From positions 1-52,337 of the forward strand of contig NZ_FNGG01000011.1 in NCBI RefSeq assembly GCF_900102915.1: a stretch of DNA of 52,337 bases, given 5' to 3'. The notes beneath the pieces are model-generated. The model ran no database searches and had not been told where the DNA came from. It saw only the letters and a list, made by a program, of their open reading frames with translations. Below, in pieces: positions 50,700 to 52,337 of the stretch. How positions within the stretch are numbered: position 1 is the first letter of the stretch; every line of letters starts with the position of its first letter. A program made the translations under genes and the position numbers. Origin of the DNA: Salinimicrobium catena. GTDB taxonomy: Bacteria > Bacteroidota > Bacteroidia > Flavobacteriales > Flavobacteriaceae.

Positions 50700-50941
50700 A
50701 AACAGTTAAGAGCCGGAGAGGCAGAAGTTTATCTTCTTCTGTAAATCCCGGTAACTCTTTTCACTTCCCTCATAAATTTTAGGCGCCCCCGCCTTTAGAT
50801 GTTGTTCCTTTTTCCACCCCCGGAGAAAGTTATCCCTTACATGACTATTTTCTTTGAACTCCCCCGCAGTCTTCGCCCGGATCTGCAATGAAATTATTCT
50901 CCTTTTGTTCTGGTTTTTTATTAACCAAAACATTATTAATT
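50700..50941 (+). promoter_or_regulatory. Long leader of the second SprB gene
   Basis: Conserved counterpart of 47330-47610. Contains TTCCTTTTTCCA (50805-50816), TCGCCCGGATCTGC (50873-50886) and a hairpin GTTCTGGTT / AACCAAAAC (50907-50915 / 50923-50931) 10 nt before the ATG at 50942. The last 20 nt, TAACCAAAA then A/T-rich and AATTATG, nearly match the first leader. Confidence 0.55.
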
Positions 50942-52337
50942 ATGAAAGAATTTACGATCAGGGGAAGTTCAAAACAACCAACCTTCAGCTTAGGTGAAAA
51001 TTCGGGAATAAAAACTACTTTTTTCCTAATATGTATGATTATGTGGTTATTACCATTTACAACTGCAGCTCAGAATGGAGCACCCGACATGACGGTCCAA
51101 GAAAAATTTGATTTACCTGACCCAGCCCGTTGCACCTCGAATGATCTGGATATCATTAGTGCAGATCTTGATTTGGAAACCTGTGATTGTGATGAAGCAG
51201 GACCAACAATTGAAGCAGGTCTAACGCTAGGAGTTCGCAATAATACGGAATCATTGAGGACTTCTTTTGCTTTTTGGGCTGCCTTAACTGTCACGGATCC
51301 TAAGGATGTTAACGACCCTAATGATGATACTAAAACATACTATTTAGTTGAAGGCTGCGAAGCTGAAATTCTACCGGGGAGTATGTATGGGCCTGGAACG
51401 AACAATCCTGACAATCCGCCAAGGACAAAACTTGCCAACTTTGAAGAGTACTTCAGGATTTATATTTGGAATGGCAGTAGTTACCAATTAATGATTGAGC
51501 GTGATGAGAATGGTAATCCGGTATTAGATGAAGACCAGCTAGTAATTCCTATTGAGGAAATACCTTATGACTGCGGAACTAGCCTTGAATTAACCAATAT
51601 TTATCAAGCTTGGACCGATGCTTCTACAAATGAAAGCCGGCAGTGTCCTTTGGATCCCACAAAAATCAATCCTAAATGTGGAATCATCCCGGTTTTGGCT
51701 GTTGGAGTTGGTCTTAGTGCAAGTGCTTCAACTACAGACGTTAGTTGTTACGGCGAATCTGATGGATCTATTGAAATTACATTCAGTGGAGGAGAAGCTC
51801 CTTATTACTTAGACTCTGGTGATGGAAATGGATTTAGTTCTACTCCAATTGATCTTACAGATGAGCAGGGAGAACCACTTGATCCTCCTTATAAGGTAAC
51901 TATATCCAACCTATCTGGGAGTGCTTCAGGAATTGAATATACATGGAGAATTAAAGATTCTTCTAAAGAGCCATGTATACAGGATGACACCGTACAAATA
52001 TTGGAGCCAGATGCTTTGAGTTTATCCATTTTGGGCACCAGCATTTCTTGTTATGGTTCTTCTGATGGTTATCTTTCCTTGAATCCTAACGCAGATCCTG
52101 AGAACAGTGCTTTCACTCAGTATGATCTTTACAAGGTAGACGGTGATCCTGATAGTCTTGCCGAGATATTAGATGGTAGCGGAGATGATGATTTAGTAAC
52201 TTCTGATATTACGGAGACTGATGGTGTATTTGCACCTGCATTAGGAGAAGGGAAATACCTGATATTAGGCAGTAAAGCCTCTCCTTATCAGACCGGAGTA
52301 GATTGTTATGCTTTGAGTAATGCTGTTGAGATCCAGG
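50942..52337 (+). CDS. SprB-repeat surface protein paralogue (3' end outside window)
   Basis: ATG at 50942; the frame stays open to the window end, giving at least 465 residues. Long signal peptide ending TTAAQ (about residue 42). The N-terminal domain matches the first protein: DLPDPARCTSNDL, LRTSFAFWAAL, YFLVEGC-type YLVEGC, and IYQAWTDASTNESRQCPLDPTKINPKCG. SprB-type repeats then begin (TDVSCYGESDGSIEITFSGGEAPYYLDSG ... ISCYGSSDGYLSLN) but are more divergent and longer than those of the first protein. A T9SS tail is expected beyond the window. Tandem duplication of the first gene followed by divergence is the simplest history. Confidence 0.8.
   Translation, partial: MKEFTIRGSSKQPTFSLGENSGIKTTFFLICMIMWLLPFTTAAQNGAPDMTVQEKFDLPDPARCTSNDLDIISADLDLETCDCDEAGPTIEAGLTLGVRNNTESLRTSFAFWAALTVTDPKDVNDPNDDTKTYYLVEGCEAEILPGSMYGPGTNNPDNPPRTKLANFEEYFRIYIWNGSSYQLMIERDENGNPVLDEDQLVIPIEEIPYDCGTSLELTNIYQAWTDASTNESRQCPLDPTKINPKCGIIPVLAVGVGLSASASTTDVSCYGESDGSIEITFSGGEAPYYLDSGDGNGFSSTPIDLTDEQGEPLDPPYKVTISNLSGSASGIEYTWRIKDSSKEPCIQDDTVQILEPDALSLSILGTSISCYGSSDGYLSLNPNADPENSAFTQYDLYKVDGDPDSLAEILDGSGDDDLVTSDITETDGVFAPALGEGKYLILGSKASPYQTGVDCYALSNAVEIQ

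Noticed and set aside
50706-50933. 75-codon minus-strand frame in the second SprB leader
   Set aside because: Same reason; chance frame opposite a conserved leader.

Overview
The window looks like chromosomal DNA of a member of the Bacteroidota, most likely a marine Flavobacteriaceae of the Gramella / Salegentibacter / Zunongwangia type. Reasons: promoters of the TAnnTTTG (-7) type with little or no Shine-Dalgarno sequence; a type IX secretion (T9SS) sorting tail and SprB repeats; flavobacterial families (PUR-alpha-like DUF3276, long NusB, SigZ, DUF6660, DUF1573); and the gene order recQ / kdsD-tatC-CMD-lptB and PpiC-SurA-MoxR. This placement is inferred from protein families and gene order; no database search was possible.

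Layout. 1-410: 3' end of an IS110-family transposase cut by the window edge. 460-3858 (minus): kdsD, tatC, a carboxymuconolactone-decarboxylase-like gene, a four-helix-bundle gene and lptB, an envelope operon facing away from recQ (3942-6140). 6297-7047: a RAYT (REP-associated tyrosine transposase) among six REP-like palindromes. 7249-10867: a cyclophilin-FKBP fusion, two thiol/peroxide proteins, a DUF962 membrane protein and CsaA. 10896-14195: a DUF6660 protein, a TonB receptor and a shortened CDF-like transporter, probably metal handling. 14347-19141 (minus): M14 carboxypeptidase, PUR-alpha-like protein, ABC exporter. 19276-22229: leucine dehydrogenase, nusB, DUF1573 lipoprotein, yajC. 22364-26942: YdeI-like, pepT, pyrD, LysE exporter, HMG-CoA lyase. 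27070-29372: porin, FMN-binding protein, four-TM protein. 29473-35540: guaB, OmpH/Skp, two PpiC/SurA chaperones, MoxR. 35725-37992: aconitase. 38184-42201: an orphan gene, a structured non-coding stretch, a 51-codon ORF, sigZ, then a TsdA-like dihaem cytochrome and an outer-membrane porin. 42407-46927: 5'-nucleotidase lipoprotein, small membrane protein, SDR, NTF2-like lipoprotein, CPBP protein. 47611-end: two tandem SprB-repeat surface proteins, the second running off the window.

Much of the coding content is ordinary core metabolism and envelope biogenesis. The less ordinary material is mostly between genes: (i) at least eight arrays of degenerate tandem repeats with a constant 7-nt period but different unit sequences, most starting directly after a stop codon; (ii) a roughly 240-280 nt leader conserved between the two SprB paralogues, with a hairpin next to the start codon; (iii) two tandem terminator-like hairpins with no gene upstream, just before a 51-codon ORF and sigZ; (iv) two matching long hairpins bracketing the CDF-like gene; (v) a 9+9 bp inverted repeat between tsdA-like and the nucleotidase; (vi) the RAYT/REP cluster. 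No tRNA, rRNA, CRISPR array or prophage was recognised.
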